A stretch of DNA of 64,000 bases from Chromatiaceae bacterium (GCA_024235215.1 JACKMU010000001.1:682001-746000); one strand, 5' to 3'. Shown: positions 1 to 8,993, numbered from the stretch's first letter. Translations and numbers: made by a program. The notes: a model not told the origin generated them from the letters alone.

Positions 1-720
1 CAAGGTACCGGAAGTTTCATTCTGATCGATCCGTTGAGCAACCACACGGTCGCCGCCGGTATGATTCGCGGACAGCCGCGCGATGTTAAGAGCGTCACCC
101 ATACCCGGCACGCCGAGAGCCTGCGCTCGGCTAACGTGCACTGGGAGGGGGGCATGATCTCGCGGCAGAGTTGGGAGCAGCGCAATGGTCATAAGGCAGC
201 CGTGATCTGGTGCACCGGACTGTCGGGTGCGGGAAAATCGACCGTTGCCAAGGGGCTGATCAGCGCATTGTTCGCGCGCCAATGTCAGGTGATGATGCTC
301 GACGGAGATAACGTGCGCCATGGCTTGTGCGGCGATCTCGGCTTCAGCGACCAGGACCGTTCGGAGAACATCCGGCGCGTGGGTGAGACCGCGCGTCTCT
401 TCTACGAGCAGGGCAACATCGTCATCTGCACCTTCATCTCACCGTTCCACGACGACCGGGGTTTCGTCCGTTCGATCCTGCCGCAGGGCGCTTTCCACGA
501 GGTCTACATCAAGTGCGACTTGAGCGTGTGCAAGCGGCGCGATCCCAAGGGACTGTACCGCAGGGCGGAGGCCGGAGAGATCAAGGAGTTCACCGGTATC
601 GACTCGCCCTATGAAGAGCCGGAAAATGCGGAAGTGGTGGTGGAGACCGACATCGATAGTGTGGAGTCGATCGTCGCGCAGCTGGAGGCATATCTGCTGG
701 AGCGTGGCATCATCTCATGA
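1..720 (+). CDS. cysC: CysN-CysC bifunctional enzyme, C-terminal part (APS kinase domain); cut by window edge
   Basis: The frame is open from base 1, so only the last 239 codons are present. The first ~24 residues (…SFILIDPLSNHTVAAGM) match the extreme C-terminus of the sulfate adenylyltransferase large subunit CysN, showing a CysN-CysC fusion rather than a stand-alone kinase. The APS kinase domain follows: P-loop GLSGAGKST (~residues 73-81 of the visible part), DGDNVRHGL, FISPFHDDR and a C-terminal GLYRRAEAGEIKEFTGID stretch. By family knowledge the enzyme activates sulfate to APS and phosphorylates it to PAPS. An internal ATG at 34 is not the real start. CysD and the rest of CysN should lie to the left of the window. 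Confidence 0.93.
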   Translation, partial: QGTGSFILIDPLSNHTVAAGMIRGQPRDVKSVTHTRHAESLRSANVHWEGGMISRQSWEQRNGHKAAVIWCTGLSGAGKSTVAKGLISALFARQCQVMMLDGDNVRHGLCGDLGFSDQDRSENIRRVGETARLFYEQGNIVICTFISPFHDDRGFVRSILPQGAFHEVYIKCDLSVCKRRDPKGLYRRAEAGEIKEFTGIDSPYEEPENAEVVVETDIDSVESIVAQLEAYLLERGIIS

Positions 721-803
721 GCTTACTGCAGCTGAACGATTGCGCCTGACGCTCCTGGCCCGCGTGCATCCCGGTCCGTGTTCCGGGATGCGTTGCTTGC
801 CGG

Positions 804-1340
804 CTAGGAGTTGATGATGTACTCCAGTTTGGAGCCGCCCTGAGAGATGGATACCTGCCACTGTTGTGCATCCGTCTGGCTCAGCCGCAGCATCGGATCT
901 TCATCCCGATTGCCCCAGATCACCACCGCCGTCAGGTAGTCCAGATCCGCTCCCAGAAAACCGTATAACAGTTTACGCCAGGTGGGGAGTCGCAGGCCGT
1001 CATGAATCGGATCGCCCAACCGCCTGACCAGCTCCCGCCGTTGCGCATCGGCATAGCCCAGCGCCTCCTCGCGACTGTCGACTGCAACCAGAATCCGCTG
1101 TTCGACCAACGCTCCCGCGACACAGTGGTAACTGATCATAGCCGTGCGCGCTCCCTGTATCCCTCGGTAGCTCAGTTCGCTCCCTTCCCCGCGGTCGCCC
1201 AGCGCGACCGAGCCCAGACTCTGTTCGATCCCCGGAATCCGTTCGCAGGCAACGCCGGGACGCAGATCAGCGATCCGATCCGCCCCCGGAGCGCTCAGCG
1301 GGAGCAGTAGACAACAGAGCAGAAAAGCACATCTTCTCAT
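804..1340 (-). CDS. Hypothetical secreted protein
   Basis: About 178 residues with a clear Sec signal peptide (MRRCAFLLCCLLLPLSAPGA) and no other membrane segment, so it is probably periplasmic. I do not recognise the family. Three possible starts lie within 12 bases (GTG 1352, ATG 1346, ATG 1340). I chose ATG 1340 because GGAA sits six bases upstream and the signal peptide starts cleanly there. The mature part is mixed alpha/beta in composition, with two cysteines near the N-terminus (ACERIP) and in YHCVAG. It lies convergent to cysNC and is not closely coupled to ppk2. Confidence 0.7.
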   Translation of the reverse strand: MRRCAFLLCCLLLPLSAPGADRIADLRPGVACERIPGIEQSLGSVALGDRGEGSELSYRGIQGARTAMISYHCVAGALVEQRILVAVDSREEALGYADAQRRELVRRLGDPIHDGLRLPTWRKLLYGFLGADLDYLTAVVIWGNRDEDPMLRLSQTDAQQWQVSISQGGSKLEYIINS

Positions 1341-1471
1341 CAACATTTCCACGACTTACCGGCGGACTTCCAATAATGTCATCCCGCTTATCTCAACAGT
1401 GGGAAGCCAATTGCTACACTGACGCGCTCCCGCCTGGGGGCACCTCCCGTCTGCAAGGTTCGCGCGGTGTA

Positions 1472-2383
1472 CTATTCGATGAACCGGCCCTTCGACAGCA
1501 GATCGGCGGACATCTTTTCCAGCTCCAATGCACCCGAGCAGACCAGTTTCTCATCCACCTGGTAGTCCAGCGACCGGTTACGTCCCGCATAATCGACCGA
1601 GTTGAGTATCACCTTGATCGCATTGAGCCGTGCACGCTGCCGGTTGTCGGCGCGGATGATGGTCCAGGGTGTCTCCCGGGTATGAGTACGCTTGAGCATC
1701 TCGTACTTCACCCGTGAGAAGTCGTCCCAGCGCTCCTGCACCTGCAGGTCGATCTCACTCAACTTCCACTGCTTCAGTGGATTGACCTTGCGCACCTCGA
1801 AGCGTTGCGCCTGTCTCGCCTTACTGACGCTGAAGTACACCTTGATCAGCAGCGTGCCCTGGCGCACCAGATCCTGTTCGAATCCCACCACACCCTGCAT
1901 GAAATGCTGATGCTCCTGCTCACTGCAGAAACTGAACACCGGCTCCACCAGAGCGCGGTTGTACCAGCTGCGGTCGAAAATGACAATCTCGCCGCCGCGT
2001 GGAAAATGCGACACGTACTTCTGGAAGTACCACTGGCTGCGCTGCTCTTCGCTGGGTTTACCGAGCGCAACCACGCGGTAGTGACGAGAGTTCATATAAA
2101 AGGTGATGCGCTGTATCGCGCCACCCTTACCGGCCGCATCGCGCCCCTCGAACAGGATGATCATGCGCCGGTTATCCCGCTCCAACTGCTCCTGCAGCTT
2201 GATCAGCTCGGCCTCGTAAGGCTTCAGCTGCTTCTGTTTGCGGTAGTGGTTGAGTGCCTTATCGTGCACCCCCTTGAGACGGGCGTTCTCTCGCTCCAGT
2301 TGCTCGATACGGGCAAACAGTGAAGCCAGCTGAACCTTCTCGCCACGGAATTTGACCTTAGCCCGATCTTTCCTATTACTCAT
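1472..2383 (-). CDS. ppk2: Polyphosphate kinase 2 family protein
   Basis: 303 residues. PPK2 enzymes transfer phosphate between polyphosphate and nucleotides; the direction and nucleotide preference cannot be told from sequence alone. Visible hallmarks are Walker A GRDAAGKGG (~80-88), the EIVIFDRSWYNR Walker B region (~132-143) and the lid-like RKVNPLKQWKLSEID (~198-212). Residues ~18-70 (charged, ARIEQLERENARLKG…LQEQLERD) look like a coiled coil before the kinase core. The length fits a one-domain PPK2. It is followed on the same strand by a secreted protein at 2438-2938, in the opposite reading order, so operon membership is unclear. Confidence 0.92.
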   Translation of the reverse strand: MSNRKDRAKVKFRGEKVQLASLFARIEQLERENARLKGVHDKALNHYRKQKQLKPYEAELIKLQEQLERDNRRMIILFEGRDAAGKGGAIQRITFYMNSRHYRVVALGKPSEEQRSQWYFQKYVSHFPRGGEIVIFDRSWYNRALVEPVFSFCSEQEHQHFMQGVVGFEQDLVRQGTLLIKVYFSVSKARQAQRFEVRKVNPLKQWKLSEIDLQVQERWDDFSRVKYEMLKRTHTRETPWTIIRADNRQRARLNAIKVILNSVDYAGRNRSLDYQVDEKLVCSGALELEKMSADLLSKGRFIE

Positions 2384-2437
2384 GCCGCTTACTTCAGATC
2401 CAATTGCAGAGTGGAATCATCGCCCCCTCCACACCAG

Positions 2438-2938
2438 CTACTCGCCGAGTGTCCGAATGATCTCCCGGATGGTCGGATGATTTTCCAGCCTGAGGATCCT
2501 CGGGTCACTCTGCAGGCGTTCCAGTTCACCCGATGCAATCGCCTGCATCAGCTCGGGGTCGTTGAGAATTTCGACAACAGCCGGATCTTGCCGCATGGAG
2601 AGCACCAGCGCAACCACTCCGGGATTGACCATGATCCGCTGCTGGATCCGCTCAAGCTGATTGCCTGCCTCCGCCGCGACACCGCCACCACTGATCTGCG
2701 CGGAGCCATCTGGTGAATGTATCGAACGGATATTCGTATCCGGCAACTGTAGCCGGCCGAGCGTTGCCGACTCGACGGTATAAACACCGTCCGTGTAGCC
2801 GATGATGGCGGCGGAGAGCCTGCTGCCATCGTTCAATTCAATGATGCGGACGCTGCCGGCGGCCAACAGAGAATGAGCGATCAGAGCAGCGCCCAGCAGC
2901 GGCACCAGCCGCCAGATCGACCTGATATGAGAACGCAT
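2438..2938 (-). CDS. Secreted protein with STI1-like C-terminal motif
   Basis: 166 residues. The frame is open upstream to 3244, but ATG 2938 has AAGGGT upstream and begins a proper signal peptide (SIWRLVPLLGAALIAHSLLA), so I use it. The N-terminal half of the mature protein (IIELNDGSRLSAAIIGYTDG…) reads like a small beta-rich domain in which GSRLSAAIIGY resembles an SH3-like or PRC-like strand pattern. The C-terminal half (VNPGVVALVLSMRQDPAVVE, LNDPELMQAI, NHPTIREII) has the spaced N/D-P helices of STI1/heat-shock-chaperonin-binding repeats. Function unknown; the motif suggests peptide binding in the periplasm. Confidence 0.78.
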   Translation of the reverse strand: MRSHIRSIWRLVPLLGAALIAHSLLAAGSVRIIELNDGSRLSAAIIGYTDGVYTVESATLGRLQLPDTNIRSIHSPDGSAQISGGGVAAEAGNQLERIQQRIMVNPGVVALVLSMRQDPAVVEILNDPELMQAIASGELERLQSDPRILRLENHPTIREIIRTLGE

Positions 2939-3024
2939 AATAGAGTACCCTTCGAATCTGTTGCAAACCGCTTTCAATTGCAGCTGACACCCTGCGACCA
3001 ATGTTCGCAGTGACGGAATCGATT

Positions 3025-3186
3025 TCATTCCGATCCGTAGACCTCGCGCACCAACGCCAGGAACCATGCCGGTCGCTCCATCACCACATACAGGAGCAGC
3101 AGTGCCAGCAGCGGCACGAACGGGATGAGCGCATCTAAAATAGCGAGTACGCTCAACGCTAGCAACAATGCTGTCTTCCTGGTCAT
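3025..3186 (-). CDS. Small membrane protein, 53 aa
   Basis: ATG 3186 is preceded by GGGGAGAGG on the minus strand, a good ribosome site, which sets the start inside a longer open frame. The product is mostly two hydrophobic segments (TALLLALSVLAILDALIPF and VPLLALLLLYVVME) followed by a short basic/acidic tail. It resembles the short inner-membrane proteins seen widely in gammaproteobacteria, but I cannot name a family. It lies 86 bases upstream of the STI1-like secreted protein on the same strand and may be cotranscribed with it. Confidence 0.6.
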   Translation of the reverse strand: MTRKTALLLALSVLAILDALIPFVPLLALLLLYVVMERPAWFLALVREVYGSE

Positions 3187-3531
3187 TGCCTCTCCCCGGC
3201 TTCTGTGGAGGGATAAGAGTGTCTCTAATGCTGAGATAACGCAATCATCGGAGCGACACGCCAGCTCACACCCGTTTCCGTCTGCGGCAGCAGGCCGTCG
3301 ACAGCCGGAAAACGGGCACTGCACCGGCCGATCTCTACCAAAATCCGGTCAGTTGGGGTATATACCAAGCTTTAGCGTGCACTCTTTGGATGACGAGAAG
3401 CATTACCATACCCGCTGAGTCTCCGGCTGGAGCAGATGAACGTCACACAGCAGACCGCATCCACAGCCCAAAGGTTGGACGAGGCGCCGCGATTTTCCAG
3501 TTGACCAAGAACAAACGGAAGGAGGATGAAA
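3187..3531. other. Intergenic region upstream of the TAXI receptor
   Basis: About 345 bases between the divergent 53-aa protein and the TAXI gene. No convincing ORF was seen. It must hold both promoters. I see no clear sigma-70 hexamer pair with good spacing; TATATACC near 3359 is only a loose -10 candidate. AAGGAGG at 3519-3525 is the ribosome site of the downstream gene. Confidence 0.4.
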
Positions 3532-4488
3532 ATGAAGTTGCGTAACCACCTGGCTCTGCTCGTCATAGCCGCCACCCTTACCACCGCCGGTACGGTGCTC
3601 GCCGCCCCGGTCTTCATCAATATATTGACCGGTGGCACCAGCGGGGTCTACTACCCCATCGGCGTGGCGCTGTCGCAGCTCTACGGCGCAAAGATCGAGG
3701 GATCCAAAGCGTCGGTACAATCGACCAAGGCCTCTGTGGAGAACCTCAATCTGTTACAGGCCGGGCGCGGCGAACTGGCGCTGGCGCTGGGTGACGCGGT
3801 TGCCGATGCCTGGAACGGGGTGGAGGATGCCGGCTACAAAAAGCCGCTGAATAAGCTGCGGGCGGTGGGTGGCGCTTACTCAAACTATATCCAGATCGTC
3901 GCCAGCGCCGACTCCGGCATCAAGACGCTGAACGACCTCAAGGGAAAAAGCATCTCTGTCGGAGCGCCCAAGTCGGGCACCGAACTGAATTCGCGCGCGG
4001 TGTTCAAGGCGGCTGGATTGAGCTATGCGGACATGAGCAGGGTGGAGTATCTGCCTTATGCCGATTCGGTGGAGCTGATCAAGAACCGCCAGCTGGACGC
4101 CACCCTGCAGTCGTCAGGTCTGGGCATGGCAGCTTACCGTGATCTGGCCGCAACCATGCCGGTCCGCTTCATCCCGATCCCGGCCGAGGTGGTGGCCAGG
4201 ATCGACAGCGCCGCCTACCAGCCGTCTAAGATACCTGCCAACACCTACGAGGGACAGAGCGAGGATGTGCCTACTGCGGCGATCACCAACATCTTCGTCA
4301 CTCACTCCGAGGTGTCGGACGAGCTGGTCTACCAGATGACCAGGCTGATGTTCGAAAATCTGGACAGCCTCACTGCGGCGCACGCTGCCGCGAAAGGTAT
4401 CAGACTGGAGAGCGCAGCCAAACATCTGCCCATTCCGCTGCACCCTGGGGCCGAGCGCTTTTACCGCGAAGCCGGCGTACTGGAGTAG
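3532..4488 (+). CDS. TAXI family TRAP transporter solute-binding protein
   Basis: About 318 residues, periplasmic receptor of a TRAP importer. It has a signal peptide (LALLVIAATLTTAGTVLA) and the typical TAXI opening (ILTGGTSGVYYPIGVALS), LGDAVADAWNG, and GAPKSGTELNSRAVFKAAGL. AAGGAGG abuts the first ATG (3526), leaving one base, whereas ATG 3532 is six bases further on, so the second methionine is the likelier start. The membrane partner follows at 4654 on the same strand. TAXI receptors often bind dicarboxylates or amino acids such as glutamate; the ligand here cannot be told from sequence. Confidence 0.93.
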   Translation: MKLRNHLALLVIAATLTTAGTVLAAPVFINILTGGTSGVYYPIGVALSQLYGAKIEGSKASVQSTKASVENLNLLQAGRGELALALGDAVADAWNGVEDAGYKKPLNKLRAVGGAYSNYIQIVASADSGIKTLNDLKGKSISVGAPKSGTELNSRAVFKAAGLSYADMSRVEYLPYADSVELIKNRQLDATLQSSGLGMAAYRDLAATMPVRFIPIPAEVVARIDSAAYQPSKIPANTYEGQSEDVPTAAITNIFVTHSEVSDELVYQMTRLMFENLDSLTAAHAAAKGIRLESAAKHLPIPLHPGAERFYREAGVLE

Positions 4489-4513
4489 CCGCCCACTACC
4501 GCTCGCAAGGCGC

Positions 4514-4531
4514 CGGCCGCTGTCGCGGCCG
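4514..4531. repeat. Stem-loop between TAXI receptor and permease genes
   Basis: CGGCCGC (4514-4520), loop TGTC, GCGGCCG (4525-4531): a 7-bp GC stem 26 bases after the receptor stop codon, with no T-run. Hairpins in this position often stabilise the receptor message relative to the permease message; that role is inferred. Confidence 0.5.
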
Positions 4532-4653
4532 ATTCCGCCACGAATGGTATATTCACTCGCGCCATTACGGCTGTAGCTAACCGACATACAGCAAACCGGT
4601 GCAGGCTTTCGCCAGTAGGCCGGGGTCCGGCACCGGAATTTCAGGTATCAGTC

Positions 4654-6681
4654 ATGAGCGAACATCAACCTACCCTGGCCGCCAGCCCGGCCGACTGGCC
4701 CCGGATGGTGTTCGCCATCGCACTGGCTTTCTCCACGTTTCAGATCGTGACCGCGGCGTTCCATCCGGTCTCCACGCAGATTCTGCGCGCGGTGCATGTC
4801 GCCTTTCTGTTATTGCTGATCTTCCTTGTCTACCCTGGGACCGGCAAACGCAGACCCTGGCAGCCGCTGGCCTGGCTGCTGGGCCTGGCTGGCATCAGCA
4901 CTGCCGCATATCAATGGAGTTTCGAGGCTGAACTGATCCAGCGCTCCGGCGAGCTGACCGACGGTGACATGTTCATCGGCGTGCTGCTGGCACTGTTGGT
5001 GTTCGAGGCCGCGCGGCGGGTGATGGGACCTGCGCTGCCGTTGATCTGCGGACTCTTTTTCTTTTACGCGATGTTCGGACAGCACCTGCCGGGTGATCTG
5101 GCGCACCGTGGCTACGGCTTCGACCAGGTGATCAACCAGCTCGCGTTCGGAACCGAAGGGCTCTACGGTACGCCGACCTACGTCTCTGCCACTTATATCT
5201 TCCTGTTCATTCTGTTTGGTGCCTTCCTCGAGCAGGCCGGCATGATCCGGCTCTTCACCGATTTCGCGATGGGCTATTTCGGACACAAGCGCGGCGGCCC
5301 GGCCAAGGTGTCGGTGGTCTCTTCCGCGCTGATGGGTACCATCACCGGTTCCGGCGTAGCCAATGTGGTCACCACCGGCCAGTTCACCATCCCGTTGATG
5401 AAGCGCTTCGGTTACACTCCGGCTTTTGCCGGCGGGGTGGAGTCCACCTCGAGCATGGGCAGTCAGCTTATGCCGCCGGTGATGGGGGCGGTCGCGTTCA
5501 TCATGGCCGAGACCATCGACGTGCCTTTTGCGGAGATCGCCAAGGCAGCCGTGCTGCCGGCGCTGCTCTATTTCGCTTCGGTCTTCTGGATGGTCCATCT
5601 GGAGGCGAAGCGCGCCGGCCTGGAGGGGCTGCCCAAGGATCAGTGCCCGGACCCATGGAACGCGGTGCGCAAGCGCTGGTTTCTGCTGATCCCGCTGGGT
5701 GTACTGATCTGGCTGCTCTTCTCCGGGCGCACACCGCTCTTCTCGGGTACCGTAGGACTTGCTCTCACCGCCATCGTCATTCTCGGCTCGGCAATCATCC
5801 TGCGCATCTCCTCCTTCGGCTTGCGGGTTGCATTCTGGATTGCGCTGGGCGTGCTCTGCGCCGGCTTTTTCCAGCTCGGCATCGGCGTGATCTTCGGCGT
5901 GATCGGCGCCCTGGTAGTCGTCTGCTGGTTCGTCAAGGGTGGACGCGAAACGCTGCGCATCTGCGTCCACGCACTCGCCGAGGGACCACGCCATGCGCTG
6001 CCGGTCGGTATCGCCTGCGCGCTGGTCGGCGTGATCATCGGCGTGGTCTCACTGACCGGAGTGGCCTCGACCTTTGCCGGATTCATCCTCGCCATCGGTC
6101 AGGACAACCTGTTCCTCTCGCTGGTACTGACGATGCTCACCTGCCTGGTGCTGGGCATGGGCATACCGACCATCCCCAACTACATCATCACCAGTTCCAT
6201 CGCCGCCCCGGCGCTGCTCGATCTGGGCGTACCGCTGATCGTCTCCCATATGTTCGTCTTCTACTTCGGCATCCTCGCCGACCTGACCCCGCCGGTGGCG
6301 CTGGCCTGCTTTGCCGCGGCACCGATCGCCGGGGAGAGGGGGCTGAAGATCAGTCTGTGGGCTATCCGCATCGCGCTGGCTGGCTTCGTGGTACCCTTCA
6401 TGGCGGTATACAACCCATCGCTGATGCTGCAGGGGGAGAGCCTGCTGATGAGCGCCTATCTGGTGGGCAAGGCAGCCTTCGCGATCGGCCTCTGGGGCGC
6501 CGCCTCCATAGGCTATTTTCAGCAGCGCCTCGCCTGGTGGGAACGGCTGCTGGCGTTGACCGCGGGCGTCTCACTGATTCTGGCGCTGCCGTTTACCGAT
6601 TCATTGGGATTCGTTCTGGGGGCGCTGCTGGTTGGGCTCCATCTCTGGCGCGGGCACCGGCTCAGCGCCGCCCATCCCTGA
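4654..6681 (+). CDS. TRAP transporter fused permease (DctQ-DctM, 4TM/12TM type)
   Basis: 675 residues, polytopic inner-membrane protein. It is the fused small- plus large-permease type that pairs with TAXI receptors. The N-terminal ~115 residues contain the four DctQ-like helices. The rest is the DctM-like part, with conserved GSGVANVVTTGQFTIPLMKR, GGVESTSSMGSQLMPPVMGA and GMGIPTIPNYIITSSI motifs. With the receptor (3532) and the DUF1850 protein (6689) it forms a standard three-gene TAXI-TRAP unit that uses an ion gradient for uptake. The reading frames of the two following genes are spaced for translational coupling. Confidence 0.94.
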   Translation: MSEHQPTLAASPADWPRMVFAIALAFSTFQIVTAAFHPVSTQILRAVHVAFLLLLIFLVYPGTGKRRPWQPLAWLLGLAGISTAAYQWSFEAELIQRSGELTDGDMFIGVLLALLVFEAARRVMGPALPLICGLFFFYAMFGQHLPGDLAHRGYGFDQVINQLAFGTEGLYGTPTYVSATYIFLFILFGAFLEQAGMIRLFTDFAMGYFGHKRGGPAKVSVVSSALMGTITGSGVANVVTTGQFTIPLMKRFGYTPAFAGGVESTSSMGSQLMPPVMGAVAFIMAETIDVPFAEIAKAAVLPALLYFASVFWMVHLEAKRAGLEGLPKDQCPDPWNAVRKRWFLLIPLGVLIWLLFSGRTPLFSGTVGLALTAIVILGSAIILRISSFGLRVAFWIALGVLCAGFFQLGIGVIFGVIGALVVVCWFVKGGRETLRICVHALAEGPRHALPVGIACALVGVIIGVVSLTGVASTFAGFILAIGQDNLFLSLVLTMLTCLVLGMGIPTIPNYIITSSIAAPALLDLGVPLIVSHMFVFYFGILADLTPPVALACFAAAPIAGERGLKISLWAIRIALAGFVVPFMAVYNPSLMLQGESLLMSAYLVGKAAFAIGLWGAASIGYFQQRLAWWERLLALTAGVSLILALPFTDSLGFVLGALLVGLHLWRGHRLSAAHP

Positions 6682-6688
6682 CCGCCAG

Positions 6689-7078
6689 ATGCTCGGTCTC
6701 TGTCTGGGAGTGGCCGGCGCAGTGTGGGCCGAACTTCCCCTTAACCAGTTCACCCTTGCCTGGCAACACAGTGTGGAGAAGGTGCGTTGGGAGGAAGATT
6801 ACCGTGTCACCTATCAGGGGCTGGCGCTGGAACAGGCGCGAATCAAAGGATCTGGCGCAGGCATGGAGATTCCCGAGACCGCAGTGCTGCGCGATGGCAG
6901 CTGGCACTACCAGCCGGGGCTGGCCCAGCTGTCATTGCTGCGTCTGGGGCGTACACCGGAGGCTGGAGATTACCAATTGTGCAGCGACCGAAAATGCCAT
7001 GAACTGAGCGAATGGCTGGGCCCGCCTGTGCATGAGCGGCCGCTGGTTGAGTTGTGGAGTTGCACCCTGAGCCGATGA
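6689..7078 (+). CDS. DUF1850 domain protein of the TAXI-TRAP unit
   Basis: About 129 residues. The core W-HSVEKVRWEEDYRV and the IKGSGAGMEIPETAV signature are those of DUF1850, a small exported protein nearly always encoded beside TAXI-TRAP fused permeases. MLGLCLGVAGAVWA at the chosen start reads as a signal peptide. An alternative ATG at 6632 would overlap the permease by 50 bases and add 19 residues. Neither start has a strong ribosome site, so the start is uncertain. Its biochemical role is not known; the context suggests an accessory part of the importer. Confidence 0.82.
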   Translation: MLGLCLGVAGAVWAELPLNQFTLAWQHSVEKVRWEEDYRVTYQGLALEQARIKGSGAGMEIPETAVLRDGSWHYQPGLAQLSLLRLGRTPEAGDYQLCSDRKCHELSEWLGPPVHERPLVELWSCTLSR

Positions 7079-7126
7079 TGCCTGTGTAGTATCGGTGCAA
7101 TCGTGCACGCCGCGCCAGCCGAAGCG

Positions 7127-8011
7127 TCATGCCAGCGATCTGCGATAGGCGAGCACCGAGTTGGCACCGAATATCAGCAGCGCCCCGCACCACCCAGAGA
7201 GGGTCAGCGCTGGATCCCCTACCAGCAACGGACCCAGCAATGCCGCCATGATGATGCGGCTGGAAGAGATGATCGAACCCTCCACCGCGGTCACGAAGAG
7301 AAAACCGTAAGTGAGCAGATACTGGCCGAGCACACCCAGCGCGGAGCAACTGAACAGAAAGAGCAGTTCGTGCCCATTCGGCCAGAAAATGGTCTCATTG
7401 AACAGCATGAAAATCGACAGCGCACCCAGCCCGAACATATAGAAGAGGATCGTCTGCGAGTCATGGTGCCTTCTGCTCAGGTTGAGATAGATCATTGCCA
7501 GCGAGGCAGTGATACCTGAGCTGAGCCCCCAGAGATTTTCCCATTTGACACCAATCTCGCCCGGCGCAAGGATCAGCCAGATGCCCAGCAGGGCGACTGC
7601 AACGATCAACAACACGGCAGCATCCCGCTGCTCGCGGATGAAAAACCAGGCGAACAGTGCCACGAACAACGGGTAGGTCATGTTCAGGATATTGGCTTCC
7701 GCCAGAGAACCCACCTCTACCGCCTTGTAGAAACAGAAAACCGCAATGGTGTTCATCAGGGTACGTCCGAGCAGCAGATGGTAGCGACGTGGCTGCAGCC
7801 TACGTCCGGTGAGGAGCAGGGTCAGACAGACAACGATGAAGCCGAGAAAAAACCGGGCAAATACGAAAAAGGGTGTGGCTATGGTCACCGAAGATTCTGC
7901 CCAGCGAATAATGGCCGTGGCCAGGTAGAAACAGATCGCCGAGCAGAAAACCGCCAGCCAGCCGCCTACTTGAGGTGATATCAGGCGCTTGCGATCAATG
8001 GTCATCGGCAT
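7127..8011 (-). CDS. EamA/DMT family transporter
   Basis: About 294 residues with ten predicted hydrophobic segments in two repeats, the layout of EamA (drug/metabolite exporter) proteins. Recognisable parts are AEANILNMTYPLFVALFAWFF in the first repeat and VTAVEGSIISSSRIIMAALLGPLL in the second. Two in-frame ATGs (8011, 8005) lie inside the end of the upstream 66-aa gene, whose TGA is at 7995-7997. The two genes therefore overlap by about 17 bases in different frames and are probably translationally coupled. Substrate unknown. Confidence 0.85.
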   Translation of the reverse strand: MPMTIDRKRLISPQVGGWLAVFCSAICFYLATAIIRWAESSVTIATPFFVFARFFLGFIVVCLTLLLTGRRLQPRRYHLLLGRTLMNTIAVFCFYKAVEVGSLAEANILNMTYPLFVALFAWFFIREQRDAAVLLIVAVALLGIWLILAPGEIGVKWENLWGLSSGITASLAMIYLNLSRRHHDSQTILFYMFGLGALSIFMLFNETIFWPNGHELLFLFSCSALGVLGQYLLTYGFLFVTAVEGSIISSSRIIMAALLGPLLVGDPALTLSGWCGALLIFGANSVLAYRRSLA

Positions 8012-8195
8012 ACGGTTTTCCGTGGGTATCGAGCTGCGGCCCATTCCGCGGACGACCCGCCTCATCCTTGAGATCACTGTCGCCCTCCTCCCGGGCTGAC
8101 GATGACACCGCATCGTCCGCTCCGCTGTTGCGTAAAGCAAGCCATACTACAGCCACCACCGCCGCTACCACGAAAGCGTAAAACAGCAATGTCAT
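7995..8195 (-). CDS. Small single-pass membrane protein, 66 aa
   Basis: ATG 8195 has AGGAG eight bases upstream, which fixes the start within a longer open frame. The N-terminus is one transmembrane helix (LLFYAFVVAAVVAVVWLAL), followed by a hydrophilic acidic tail (SSSAREEGDSDLKDE…). The last codons overlap the start of the EamA transporter. I do not recognise a family; the overlap hints at an accessory role for the transporter, but that is only inferred from layout. Confidence 0.6.
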   Translation of the reverse strand: MTLLFYAFVVAAVVAVVWLALRNSGADDAVSSSAREEGDSDLKDEAGRPRNGPQLDTHGKPYADDH

Positions 8196-8495
8196 CAATG
8201 CTGACTCCTGTTGGTGCAGCGATCTACGCCAGCCTCTCCGGCCACTCAGACAAACCATCGTCTAGCCGTCGGCCCGCTGCTGGTTAGTCCAACAATGACC
8301 GGGGCACGGCTTGACAAACCCCACCGCTCCAGTAGTCTGCAGCCCTGACGCTATAGAGTGGGTATACGTTGGCAATGCGGTTCGCACTATCCAGCGATGA
8401 GGAACACCTGACCCGGCAATACTCTGACATAAAACGCTATTTTCCTACAGCCGCCAAGTGACTGAATTGAATTCAAACCTGTATCGGGTGGATCC

Positions 8496-8879
8496 ATGAC
8501 CCCGGCGAGAATGCTCGGCTGCCTGCTGTTGATTCTGGTCGGCTATCACCATATCAATGAACCGATCGGTTTCTCTACCGCCGGAAGTATCGCCACTGGA
8601 CTCTTCGCAGCCTGCCTGACCTCCGTCTATCCCGGATATCATCCCGACCGCAGGAACTGGATCGGTTGGTGCGCGATCGCATGCGGCTGCCTGCTGCTGG
8701 CCGGTCGCAACAGCATCGACATGCTGCTGACCATCCCCCTGACACTGGTTGGACTCGGCTTTTGGCTGGCTGAACTCCCGATCGAACCTATCCATCCGCA
8801 TACTGGTGATGGAACCTTTGGTGGGGATGGAGGACTGGGAGGAGACGGTGGCGGCTGTGATGGCGGCGGCGACTGTTGA
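8496..8879 (+). CDS. Membrane protein with Gly/Asp/Cys-rich C-terminal tail
   Basis: 127 residues with about four hydrophobic helices (ARMLGCLLLILVGYHHI, STAGSIATGLFAACLT, WIGWCAIACGCLLLAG, LLTIPLTLVGLGFWL). It ends in a ~25-residue tail made almost only of Gly, Asp and Cys (GGDGGLGGDGGGCDGGGDC). GGTGGA lies just upstream of ATG 8496. Gly/Cys-rich tails of this kind occur at the ends of several uncharacterised bacterial membrane proteins; their role is not established. It stands alone between unrelated genes. Confidence 0.6.
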   Translation: MTPARMLGCLLLILVGYHHINEPIGFSTAGSIATGLFAACLTSVYPGYHPDRRNWIGWCAIACGCLLLAGRNSIDMLLTIPLTLVGLGFWLAELPIEPIHPHTGDGTFGGDGGLGGDGGGCDGGGDC

Positions 8880-8993
8880 TGTCGAAAGCGAAGCAGTACG
8901 CTGCGCTGCTGATGGTGTCATCCTCACCGTGGAACTCTTGGCAGTGAACAGCAGACGTGAACCGACTATGTCGTCAGCCAGCAGACATAACGC

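Noticed and set aside
4810..5994. 394-codon minus-strand frame opposite the TRAP permease
   Set aside because: Antisense shadow of a clear DctM-type gene; composition (His/Gln/Asp-rich, no hydrophobic core) is that of a frame shadow.
5643..7007. 454-codon plus-strand frame overlapping the permease and DUF1850 gene
   Set aside because: Out-of-frame shadow of the permease with Arg/Gly-rich low-complexity composition and no ribosome site.
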